Shown: piece after piece, positions 1 through 12,400 of the stretch
Position numbering within the stretch: the first letter of the stretch is position 1
Layout: each line of letters starts with the position of its first letter
NCBI RefSeq assembly: GCF_003589595.1
Contig: NW_020653945.1
Location: 2,623,382 to 2,687,381 of the forward strand
Direction of reading: 5' to 3'
DNA from: Hyposmocoma kahamanoa
Taxonomy: Eukaryota; Arthropoda; Insecta; Lepidoptera; Cosmopterigidae
DNA length: 64,000 bases
Made by a program: the position numbers and the translations under genes
The notes under the pieces: model-generated
Databases searched by the model: none
What the model saw: only the letters and a program-made list of their open reading frames with translations
Told to the model about the DNA's origin: nothing

Positions 1-41
1 ATACAATTGCAAAACCCACCATACCCTAAATATTATAAAGT

Positions 42-42
42 G

Positions 43-68
<26 letters not shown>
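42..68. repeat. (TA)n microsatellite
   Basis: About 13 uninterrupted TA units at the left edge of the window, upstream of the first visible exon. Confidence 0.9.
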
Positions 69-74
<6 letters not shown>

Positions 75-263
75 GTAACATATTACACCAAAAAAAGTAT
101 TTGCGATAAACATCCAACATATCCTGAAAGAACGGCGGTTTCGTTATAATTCGGTTTTCGGTGTAATGAAAATTCGAACAAACGTTGTTTCGGAAAAGAA
201 AAATTCGAGTTTGTGGTAGGTACTTTTCCGCAACAGTAAATGAGATCTCACAATATCTTACAG

Positions 264-431
264 ATTGTTCCGCACGGGAAAATGCGCTTTAGCATCTCTC
301 TACTCAGTATTTAGAGATGGACATACGCCGGCACGGCAGTTCCTTGTAGCAGCATTACAGGGGCCAGTTATGGCTGTGTTACATGAAGATGAATTCTTCC
401 TGGACATCGATCCTGATAAGGCAATGGAGCG
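264..431 (+). CDS. Gapvd1: Gapvd1 exon 1 of window: RasGAP arginine-finger segment
   Basis: Preceded by a cttacag acceptor and ended by gtaagc. The first base completes a codon begun in an exon outside the window. It encodes residues 1-55, starting [16 protein letters not shown]. The Arg at 271-273 sits where RasGAPs carry the catalytic arginine finger, so GAP catalysis looks possible. The exon closes with DPDKAMER, the last codon being split. Confidence 0.95.
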
Positions 432-3400
432 GTAAGCATTGCAATGATTTCACAATCCATTAGTAATACTTTTTTATATCCGATATATCTTCCAAATGAG
501 AACGTCTATTTAAAATAGCGTTTATAACTTAAATAGATCTTGCGTGTACACGCTAATAGCACAAACATACATACCAATATGCGATAGATATACATGCAGG
601 AGGTACTCTGTTCGATCTCCATCGATGCAAATTCGTGATGGACATTCCAAAAAACATGGAGGTGCTTTTAAAATCGCGGTCAAAAACAATTTACAAACAT
701 TGAAAGAAAGTATCAAAGAAATCTGTCCATTGGAAAAGATTCATACTCTCAAAGCATGAGTAGTCCTTGTCGAGCATAGTGGAAATTCATTTAGATTAGT
801 GGACGTTCATTTATCCATATTAATGGCCATAGTATTTTCATTTATCTAAACTGGACACAGCCTTTCATTTATATACAATATCGAATCGATACCAGAAGTA
901 TCAATTAACGTAAGGGACATTTTGTCGAAAATCATTGAATTCGGAAGTTCCCGCTCTATCGATTGGTATTATTAAAATTTAAGAATGCCCAGTAGTTTAA
1001 AATATGGCATGTCCCTTACATTAAAAAACATTTAAAAATACATTTAGTTCTGCTTTACGTTACTAATATTTTATCTGTAAACCGTCGAGCATAATATAAG
1101 CAGGAAGAGAAATAGAAAATTGTACGTTATTCTATTGTAAAGGATCCTTATACTACTGCTTACACTATGCTCGACGGTTTACACATAAAATATGAATAAC
1201 GTTAGGCAACTAAGCATCTTTTTCTAATGTAAGGGACATGATATATTTTAAACCAGTGGGCATTCCTAAATATTACGTTTATAGCATGAAAGAAGAGGAA
1301 ATTCTAAGAAACTTTATTTTAGACACTATCAAAATTGGAGCAGACAGAAAAAACTTATAGGCTGATTTAAAAAAATAAAATCGTTTTTTGGCTCATCTGA
1401 AAAACCGTGGTTTGTCCCTTACATTAATTCATATTTCTGGTATCTATGTTGCTTTATATATAACGACGCGACGCGTGATCGCTTTCACGGGGTGGTGCTA
1501 ATGCTCTTCGGTGGCACAGTGATTAGTACTATGTGCGCTTGATGAGGAGGTTCCAGATTCGATCCCTTATTTGAGCCAATTTATGAAAAAAAAAACATTT
1601 TAAAGTTGTTTCTGGTCAGGGGTCATTTTGGGTATTGCCCTCATAATTATCGTTACTCTGGTACTCATAGTACAGGTAATTCCCTAGTTTGAGACCACAA
1701 ATTTGGAGTGATTGATTGCCTGGCATTTTTTCCTTAAATACTTTTCTTTTTGGCATAGCTTCCAAGAAAAAATAATCTAACAGAGAGACGGTCGAGATAC
1801 AACAACGCTATAAGTTGTATAAGTAAATAAGTATCTTATTTCCACTACATCGGGAAGTATGCCTTACATTTTGAACAATTGTGAAATCTTGTACCCGTAA
1901 TAGAGTCTCTGTATACTAACTACGTAAGGTGGCGTGCGGACGCTTCGGGCTTCGCCCTCCGGTACACCTCGACCTACGGCCTCGGCACTTATGACTTTAA
2001 AAAATTAACAATAGCTCTTTAATGGCGACCATATTCATAAATGGCAAAAAGTTAATATTGACTGCAAATTATTATTCAACACCCATAGAGAACCCCACAT
2101 GGCGATTTTCGAGCAAAGTTTTATCAACCGCTAAAAAAGTTTGTAAGGCAGCCATATTGAAAAATGACTAAAAGTCAATTTTTATCGCAAATTATTATTA
2201 AACAGCCATAGAGATCCCCACATGCCGATTTTCATCTGAATTAGAGCAAATTTCTATCTGCCGCCAAAAAGTTTTCCAAAAAGCACTACTAAAAACCCCC
2301 CATGACAATTTTCGAAGGGATCAGAACAATTTTTTTCTATTGCCAACAAACGCTTTTATGGCGGCTATATTTGAAAACGGGGAAAAATTAATTTCGAGCA
2401 CACAAAACAAATATTTATCCGGCATTTCTAGAGGCCTTCACATGTCAATTTTCAGCTGAAACAGAGCGAGCCTCTTTCGGCAGCTATTTTTAACGAAAAG
2501 AAAATAAAAAAATGGCGAAAAAATCTTTTGACCCCAAATTATGATTCCCCCAAAGATTCCTCTCCTGCATGCCAATTTTCAGCCGCATCGAAGCAAGTTT
2601 TTCTTCGGCCGCCATTTTGGATTCGCCATCTTGAAGTTTTTTTACACAGGCAGTTGACCACTATTACCCTCTATGACATTCCTTCCAGCACCTCCTACCT
2701 ATCTCTAATAGTTTCCGTGATAGAAGGCTTCGAAATTTGTATGGCGGCCATCTTTGTTAATATGAATTTCGAACATTTTTTACTTTCTGCAGAAATTGAC
2801 CAAGGTGTATCTCATAAAAGTGCACAAAAATTCCCCCATGTGTTACAGTTTTTGCAGGCCGTTGATCACTCGTTTATATTTTCCACATTTAGGTCTTCTC
2901 ATATTTGATTCTTTGCCTTGGAGCCTATCCGCGTACAACGGTATAAATATCTTTTTTCCACCATATCTGGAAGTATGCGTTCTATTTTTCTGAGTCAGGA
3001 TTTGTAGCTTTATATATACAGGCTGTATATTTGAAAATGAGACATACTTATAGAGTGCGTTATATTCCTGATTCTGAACCCAAAAAAATAATAAACTAAT
3101 GAACTTAAACTTTACAAAAAATATTTGTTTATTTTTTTTTTGTCGACTACTACTTGTGAACAACATTACTTATCGAAATCTATGCAAACCACTATTATTG
3201 CTCCGACCGACGCAGCGGCGAGAACCAAGCACAGGTCGGCATTTGCAGAGACAGTGTACGCGCGACCTTGGCCTAACGAAGACACGTAAATTATTTGTAC
3301 TTCCGCTCGCCCGAACAGTGCGCCAACGGCGAACGCGCCTCTCGCTTGCAAAATGGATATTTATTCTAACGTCGAATTGACTGAGATGGTGCGACTTTAC

Positions 3401-6400
3401 GCAATAAGTGGTGATAACGTGAGGCGAGCTATCGAAATGTTCCCAAATTGGAGTTTACGCGGAGGAGGTAAACAGTGTCGAAGTTGTTGCATGAGAGGAT
3501 TATCTCAGCATTTTATACTGTGAGACAAAATGTGTTTGTGTTGATCAATTTAAAACAAAATTTGCCACAACGTGCTAGACTATGCATTGTGGAAAACGGT
3601 GGACATTTTGAACACTTGGTCCGTAACACGTAAGTGTAAATAAACTGTAAATAACTAAAAAATCAATCATTATAAATAATTTGATTTTACATTTTTAACT
3701 ACACCAAAAACCTCAATTCTTATTAAATGATAACTTAATTATCTTTTTTAGTACGTAAAACATTTCGATGATAGATCATAATAAAAAAAATAATTAACAT
3801 AAGCTTAAACGTAATCATTTCGATAACAGCTTTTTCACCATAACATAAATGAGTAGGTGAGAGAGAGATGTGAAATCATTGTTATTGTTGCTGTTTCACT
3901 CGGCGCTCGTTTGGTAGTATTCCCAATGCACTCGAAATCAAGCGAAATCGAAATAAAGGGAATCGGTTTATCCTATGTACACTCCAAAATAAATTTGTTG
4001 ATTTATTTTTCGTTCTATCCCATATATTAATTTTATTTTAGTCTATGTCAAGTTGTAACATGATTTACTATGACATGCATGAATATGTCTCACTTTCAAA
4101 TATTCAGCATTTCAAATAATCATTGTTTTTAAAAGCTTCTTAAGTATGTTTAATCTTTCTGATAGCCAAGGTTGCTTTCCGTGTTTTCCTCCTTACTTGA
4201 TTTCTTCTAAACTTTTACTTATTGTAAATTATTTCTGACAACAGGTTCTCATCTGCAGACCGCCTAAAAAAATTCGGTCATCCAAACAGCCAAGAGTACG
4301 CGACTAAAGTAGCGCGTTATCGCAAATGGATTGTGCAATCATTGTACAACCTGACCAGCAAGTTCATCGTGTCGTTACGGGAGCACTGGTCGAACTTCCC
4401 CGCAACTATTGCATGGATTGTACAGCAGATTGTGCATTTGCTTAAACAACATACTAGGTATAGTATTATTGTTTAAAGTCCAAACTTCGGCGGAAATCGG
4501 GTTTTACGGAAGTTAACGATTGCGTTGTTAACCATTTCATTTAATATTATATTTTTTTCGCTCATCAGTTCGCTGTGGCAATTAGAAGTTTAACTGTTTA
4601 GATAACATTCTGTATTTGAATTATCGAATGTTTTTCTTGTATACTTGTATACAGGGTGTAAATGTGTAGTCTTATTAAAGGACCCAAACGTGTATTTGAT
4701 TTAAGCTCGATGTGCAAAGCTTCATATGAAAATGAGCTATTAAAATATTAATACAAATGTAATGAAATTAACGTCGGCGTAGGTTTTCCATTTAGTTAAA
4801 GATCGATTAATTCACTCAAATTAGGATATAATGAAATATCCACATAATAATATGTAGTCAAGGAATAACTTCGTACTCTGGTTATTAACTGTAATTTCCT
4901 TGAATAACATAGCGCACCCTTGGTGTAATAAGGCCACATCTGCAAAATGACACCTTTTCAATGAGAGAGGTTTAAACATTCTGCGAACGAAATGTGTCGA
5001 AAACTTTATTATTAAATGATGGACTTTTAAAATTCCACATATACATAATTTATTTCATGTTGTTCATATATTTTTATATGACTTTTAAAAAGCACTTTTG
5101 ACGTATGTTCATAAGTGGTTTTATTATACCGAGAATACAATAGAATGTGTCCTTATTAACTGAATATAACATTGAAACATGACTCCACATTTCTGTTACA
5201 CCCTGTATATTTACTTGTTTTCCTCCAGGATATCAGAAAAGGAGCTGCACGCGATATGCACGGACCTGGTGTTGAACCACTTCATCTGCCCCGCGATTGT
5301 CAACCCAGAGGCCCATGGCGTAGTGGAAGTCCCTGTGTCCTATATCGCTAGGTTCAATCTCATACAGATCGCTCAAATCATGCAGATGCTGTGCCTTGCA
5401 CGGTTCCAAGAGGTGAGTTTAGATAAGGCTATTGTTTAATACAACAACATCATACCAGTGATATTTGAAGTAATAGTCACGGTTCTTTTGTCATGCAACC
5501 TTACGACACTTATTTATAGTAAAGTAAGTGTGGAAGTTTTAATACTAAGCAAGCTTTTGGTATTTAAAAAATGAACGTTGCTTTTGTGACGAAGTTTAAT
5601 TTCTCCTTTTTTTTTGAAATTCTTGTTTAAACCTAGGCAAAGTTCGTTAAATACGAAAAACTTACTTAGTTCGCCATTTTTGCTATATCGAAGTTCCTGT
5701 TATAAATCTCTGCATAAGCTTCCGCCAAACTCAACTCACTTTGCAAAGTATTGCGTCTTTGAGAGACTAGTTCTGTCTGCAAAGTTAGGAACTCAACCAA
5801 CTATTGCGTCCTTGAAAGACTAGGTCTGGGGGCCTACACTCATTATCCGCTCGACATCCGTCCGAAACAATTAAAACAGTGTCAAGTATGAAACTTCATT
5901 TTTCTTCAGTCTTTGAGATAAGGCCTGTTTTAAGTTAGCAACGGCTCAGTGTTTTATTATGTTAGTCAGTATAGCAAAAAGCCAACGACACGCTGTGTTC
6001 CCAGGCGGTCACCCATCCAAGTACTGACAGCGCCCGACGTTGCTTAACTTCGGTGATCGGACGAGAACCGGTGTACCCAACGTGGTATGGACGTTGGCGA
6101 CAGTGTAGCGAATTTAGTATACACTTTAAGGAATATGACGTCATCGGTAAAATGTCATTAGCCGAGGGCCTATGACTGTACCAAACGGCATCGGGTTTAT
6201 TGTTATTTGTTCGGTAATATGGCACTGTATTATGAGAAGCAATTTTGGGACATAGACTTATTTATTTCAAATTCCTAGTTTCAATAAATATATATTCTTA
6301 TATATAATGTTAAGTGACGGGACGAACAAGTAGTGCGCTTGATAGTAAGCTACACGCCTATCCATAACAGTCGCAGTGCTACTCAGAGCTTTAAATCGCA

Positions 6401-9400
6401 AAGATCTTAGGGGCATTGCCACTGCGCCCGTCACCCTGAGGCCAGTTGACGAGTTTCGTGTGCCTGTACCACCACCCCTCAAAACCGTAACGCAGTAATG
6501 CTAACATTACTGCTCGGTGGCAGAAATAGGCAAGGTGACTGTACCTCACTGGACGAACTCTCACAAGGAGCTCTACTGCTGTTTTATAGTATGAGTAGAA
6601 CTCCTCTGTACGAGATAACTTATCGTTTACACTTTAAATGGCACACATTTTGGCGCAATCACCAACGATATAACGTCCGTTCGTTCTGGACCTTCTCCTT
6701 TACAATCTTAAAAGTACATGGATAATTATTATCGGGCAAAACACAAATTGCCAAGTTTTTTTTAATTTTTTTATACATATGTTTTGACCTCCATCTCACC
6801 TGATGGAAAGTCACGATGACGTCGACAATGGAGCATGCATACTCAAATAATGCCTATTCACTCTCGCCTTGAAAAGATCCAAGTTATAATGTTCAGGGAA
6901 CTCGTCTGCAGGCAGGGAATTCCACTCTATAGCCGTTCACCAAATAAATGTCAAAGCGTAACGCTTCGTGCGAATCTTTGGAATGTCCGCTAGTCTCCCG
7001 GTGATGGAAAGGAGAAGGCGGAATTAAATCGCGTAATTCCATCGCACACTCTCCGTGATATATCCTGTAAAATACCGATAAGCAAGGAACTTTACGGCGC
7101 GGTGTTCAAGGCTCTGCAGTTTCGCTTCTACTAATTCCGAGTCACCTGTAAGCCTCTTTGATTCAATGTATCTGCCGAAGTTCAAATTGGACAACAGGTG
7201 CATTCCAAGTAGCTAAAGATTTTTCGACGCAAAGGTTGTCTGTATGTTTTTAACACAAAAGCTAGTCAGTATAGTAAATAGCCAACGACACGCTGTGTTC
7301 CGAGGCGGTCAATGTAGATAATCTTTTCTGTATTGTCTCTGGTCGGGGTGTTGTATCGTCGTTATTCAGAATCCCATAACACAAGTACTTTAGTTACTTC
7401 GTCGGAGTAACGTATGTCATGTTGTCTAGAATTTATTTATTTACAAAGTTTTGTTTCCGGGATTTTAAAATTTTAATTTGATTTTTTTGTATCACAGGCT
7501 GAGCCAAAAGTACGGGATCTATACACGAAATTCGAGCGTTCATGCGTCTGGTCGCTAGTGGAGAGCGTGATGAGTGAGGCATGTGCGCCCGCGCAGGTCC
7601 CACCTGCAGCTGACACTGCGCTGCGGACGGACCACGTCAGGAACACTACTATTGCACTGTTCACTGCCAACGATGCATATTTATTAGTGAGTCAATGTAG
7701 TGATAAGTCTAGTTTATCGGGTACAAGTGCACTTAATAAACACATTGTTAAACACTATTCAACAGGTAACGTTCCTAAAGCGAATCTCGTCAAAGCTGAA
7801 TAACAATACCCCAAGCCTCACTTCCGAAGAGCAATCCTCCAGCTCCGGGCCAGTTGCTGAGGCCGCCGCTTTTAGGTAACGTGTGTCGTCATAATCTCTT
7901 TGTTTTATTACTACTATAGACACATTTTATCGTGGATCAAGTATATTATCCCTTTGTTACCCCTATCTTATCAGTTCGGGTCTTGAAACCGAAATACGTG
8001 AAAATAAAATAGAATAATAATAATGAAATCATTTATTTATCTTAGCACATTAATAAGTAAAATTAAATATAAGCTCTACACATTGTTTAGTAGTAACTTA
8101 TGTCTAATATTAATGCAAACCTCCCTATTTTTTCACTATAGTTACAATAGTTAAGTAGTTATTAATTAAATACCTTATTTTTAATATTACAGAGAAAACA
8201 TTCCTTCAAACATTTCTACATTAACTTTTACAAATTATTTTATTGAATGAACTTTTATTAAGTTCAATTTATTATTAATTAATAATAGAAATTAGAATAA
8301 ACTAAAACATATTAGTTAGTACTGCAGTCTTATGTCTGTTTGGGATTTTTCACTAGAGGAAATACTGGATTCCAAACTGGTGGTACGGAGAAACCATCTT
8401 CCCTATTGAAATTAGTATCGCGATTTAAATCCGGAAAAATAGTTTCATTTCCTATGTGTAACAATCGCGAAAACCTAAGAACTGGATAAATATATTAGTA
8501 CAAATTATAAAATTACAATACGAAAGCACTGTAAAGCTAGCTAAGCGCGCGCGTTAATCTCAAAGCATAGAACAAGCAGAGTGATGCATGCAGCGGGGCG
8601 TCAGCGTAGGCGCCGACGTAACAGATCATACGATCTTGATGTGTGGCCTAAGTTCATGAGCGGTAGCGACTCGCTACATCATAAAAGGTGTATTATAGCG
8701 CTTTGAGTTATAATTTGCGCCACACTTTAAATAGACGCGAACCTTCATGCTCTTTCCATAAAATATTGCCGTATGTGAGATATGCGAGTGTCGTGCATGC
8801 CATTTTCATTTCAGAACTTTTTTTTTTTAAAAAGAACATGTTTTCGTTTGATGATAAATATTTTACCATTACAGGGTTAGAACTTCAAAATGTAACAATA
8901 TATTCAATTTATTACTTCAATATAGATGAAGTGGTGAATAATTTACTTTAATTTTATTATGGGTTATTTAACAAACAGACTAAAGACAGGATAGTTCACT
9001 ATTCATTATTCATAAGTCATAATTTATTATTCAGAAAGTAAAGGTTATTTATATAGCTTCTGCGTAGTTGAATGACAAAAATCCGTGATAATGATCCGTT
9101 TAGCTTTTGCAAGTTGTACCTTATGATAGTTGTAACATTTTTGTTAAAATCGTTTAACGGAAAGTGGGTGAATATTTTCTTCAAATTTGAATAGGACTAC
9201 TGCTGAGATACCCCCTTTCCAACAAAAGAATCACCGAAATGGGTTCAGAAGTTTCGTAGCAATTAACATATAGACAAAAAAAAACAGTCGAAATTAGCAC
9301 CTCCTCCATTTTTCGAGACGGTAAAAATGTGTACAAATGTTTATTTACAACGAGTAACCCAGAGTTTCGTGCTCATTCTACACAGGGGAATTTGCTTTTC

Positions 9401-12400
9401 GAATTAGTACTAGAGTTTGACGACTTCAAATGTAATTGAAATAGAGATCAAATAAAGATATAAGTTGGTGTTTGAAAACTCGTTACCTATCTATTTATAG
9501 AAATACAGTTGTATAGAAATATAGTACCAGATCATAAGTGAAAAAACTAACCTAAAATGGTGTGATTGAATGTAATGCAGTGAGTCGAGCAGCGACAGTT
9601 CAAGTGGCGCGAGCGCTGAAGCGTGTGCTGCGCGTCTGGCCGCACTGCTGCAGACCCTCGAACCCAACTACCGCAGCAGACTGCACGACCTGCTCAGGAA
9701 GATGCCTGATCTGTCAAAACTCAGGTAATATAATATCAGCACTAAAGGACATTACAATTTTGACACAACATCATTATATAAGTACATCACAATTCACAAC
9801 AAAGACCGTGAAATCTGGAACTCTTAAAATTTGTCTTATCCTTTTTCGGGCTATTAACACCACGTAACACGATTTTTGTTTCAATCTCATTTTCTAATTG
9901 GTTCTCTCATAAAAAAACATGAAAAAACTTTATTTTCCTTTAAGGAAAAGTACAAAGTTTCGGGTTTCTGTTAGAAACAGGAAAGTAGAATGAATGCAGT
10001 GGAGATGAGATCTTTGTGAAAAAAAATGTGGAATAAAGTAAAGTGGCTTGAAAGAAGATGTGGTGATTAGAATAGAAAAATAAATATTGAGGTTGGTTTG
10101 GGCCATTAGGGTGGATGGATGTAAGAAGAGTTACAAAACAGATTTATGATGCGAATGTCGATGGAACGGTTGTAAGAGGACGTTCCAGAAGGACTTACAT
10201 TGAAGAATATAGTTGTACTGTACACGTTCATTCTTTTACAGACAATCCCCACAATCAGAAACCAAAGACAATCCCGTGGAAAACGGGCACAGTAAGAAGA
10301 GCATCCTTGCGAAAGTGCCGAAACCGCGATTGCCGCGTACCGGAAGTGCCAACTCAAACTTGTCTATGCACTCTAACGAAGACAAACCTCTCAACGGGAG
10401 TGCTGAAAAAGACGACTTGGAGCACATCGAAGTGCTGATTATTAAGCTGGCTAATATTGAGGACCATGAATATATTGGTGAGTTCGAGGCATTAATTTAA
10501 TTTAAAAAAAAATCTATATTAAATTATTCGACGGTAGAAATTTGAATTGTCGTAAGGGACATTTTGTTGTACGGGAAAATGTCCCTTACGTCAAAAGTCA
10601 CTTAAGACATTTTGAAACTGAATACATCACAAAGTTATTACCTTTGTATCGACGTTGGAAATTTGAAATGTCATAAGAGACTTTTTGTTGAAAGGCACAT
10701 TTTGTCGTAAGGGAAAATGTCCCATACGATATTTCAAATTTCCACCATATGGATGTTAGTCCTTAAGTTATATACTGTATGGGTCACAGTGTCCTGATGT
10801 AAATGAATAAATGAAAAAATAAAAAAAACTCTTTTTATCGAGTTCTAAGGTTCTTAGAGATTTTAGCTTCGCGATGTTCATGAAAAACAAACCAGCGTTT
10901 CGGATCTTTGACTGGTCCCATGGTCAGTCAGTCGTGATCACGTAAAAGGCCCGAACCGTTGGTTTGTTTGAAAAAAGGCGACTGAGGTCCGAAATAAAAA
11001 AAAACCGGTTGTTTCCAATTGCTCTTTTTACTCTACTATACTGCTCAACAAAGTCTAGGGAACAAGGTTATTATAATATTTTTTTACAAATTTAACTTAA
11101 TTATTAATACAAAGATCGGACACTCAGAAAAAATTCCTTCAATCCGGCCGGATCCGAACCGACGCCTTCTAGCATGCCGTGGCAGACGCTATACCAACTA
11201 AGCAATTTAGTTGGTCTAGCATACTGTGGCAGACGTTATACCAACTTAGCAACTTAGTTGGTCTAGCATACCCTGCCAGACGCTATACCTAATCAGTTCG
11301 TATCCGGCCGGATTGAAGGAATTTTTTCTGAGTGTTCGATCTTTGTATTAATAATTATAACAAAATAGTGGAGTAATTTCACATAAAAAGTAATTGAATA
11401 TCAATTCAATAATAATTTAAATTTAACATACTTTTTCCTTATATATGCGTTTATCAAAAGACGCGTTTTAATATTAATTTTATTTACATTTTTTATACGC
11501 TTTTGGTTTTTGTTTTATATTTTTAAATTTGGAAGCGTAATTTAATTTTTGCGACTTAGGCGCAGTTACATAGACCAAATAAAGGATATAAGGAGGTCAA
11601 GGAGCTGGCTTGTAGGCTCCACCGACAAGAGTATAAAGTTTGATGATGATGAATTTAATACATTTTAATTTACATTTATGAATTTCAGTGGCCAGTATAT
11701 TTCTAAAGAAAATATTGGAAAAGTTTATATATACTAGACTTTGTTGAGTAGTGTATATTGGCAGAAAAACCTAGTTTATAATAAAACTTTTAGTAACAGT
11801 AGAGCTCAGTTCAGAAACAGCGACTATACTTATTTCTGCCGCGAAGCTGCAATGTGAGCATTACTGCGTTCGGATTTTGAGGAAAATGAGCGCTGGGGAC
11901 TGGGACACTGGGACACAAACTTCTCAACTTTATGTCTCAGGGTGACGGGCGCAGTGACAGTGCCCCTCAAAGCTTTGTCATTTAAAGCTCTAAGTGGTAC
12001 TGCAACTGTTATGGACAGGCGTGTCGCTTACCACCAGGCGCATGACTTGTTCATCTCGTCACTTGATATCATAAAAAAAATTTTGTGACCTCGAACTTGC
12101 ATATATTAGCTTGTTATGGGATTTGAGTCCCACTTGATAGCACTGGGTCTGGCGTGATTTGTGATACCTCTTAAAAATTAATGACAAATTAATACAGTAC
12201 AATGTCATTAACGAATTATTTGAGGTTTTTCCATTCACTAAATCTTATTATAAATTGCTTAAAAATGCTTTGCCTAAAATGGTACATATTAATAAAGTAA
12301 GTGAGCAAAGATTATTTCTCTATAAAGGTCTCGTCCCGGAATCGAAAGTGTTGGAGTGTTACTACGGAGGTTCTGAAGCAGGTGACGCCGACGACAACGG

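Larger units (their letters stand above)
3018..4109 (+). mobile_element. Internally deleted DNA transposon, 1.1 kb
   Basis: Inverted ends: a gctgtatatttgaaaatgag motif at 3022 and its inverse near 4083-4105. Inside are the two ends of a transposase gene, described separately, with the catalytic middle missing. This is the usual structure of a non-autonomous deletion derivative. The family is probably Tc1/mariner-related, judged from the N- and C-terminal motifs only. Confidence 0.65.

Noticed and set aside
7687..7803. Read-through of exon 4 to a stop at 7801
   Set aside because: A consensus donor at 7687 and the well-matched exon 5 give a better fit; the read-through residues have no family similarity. 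A truncated isoform cannot be excluded.
11160..11290. CRISPR-like array of three spaced repeats
   Set aside because: Eukaryotic context; the repeats are tRNA-like SINE heads within a palindrome.
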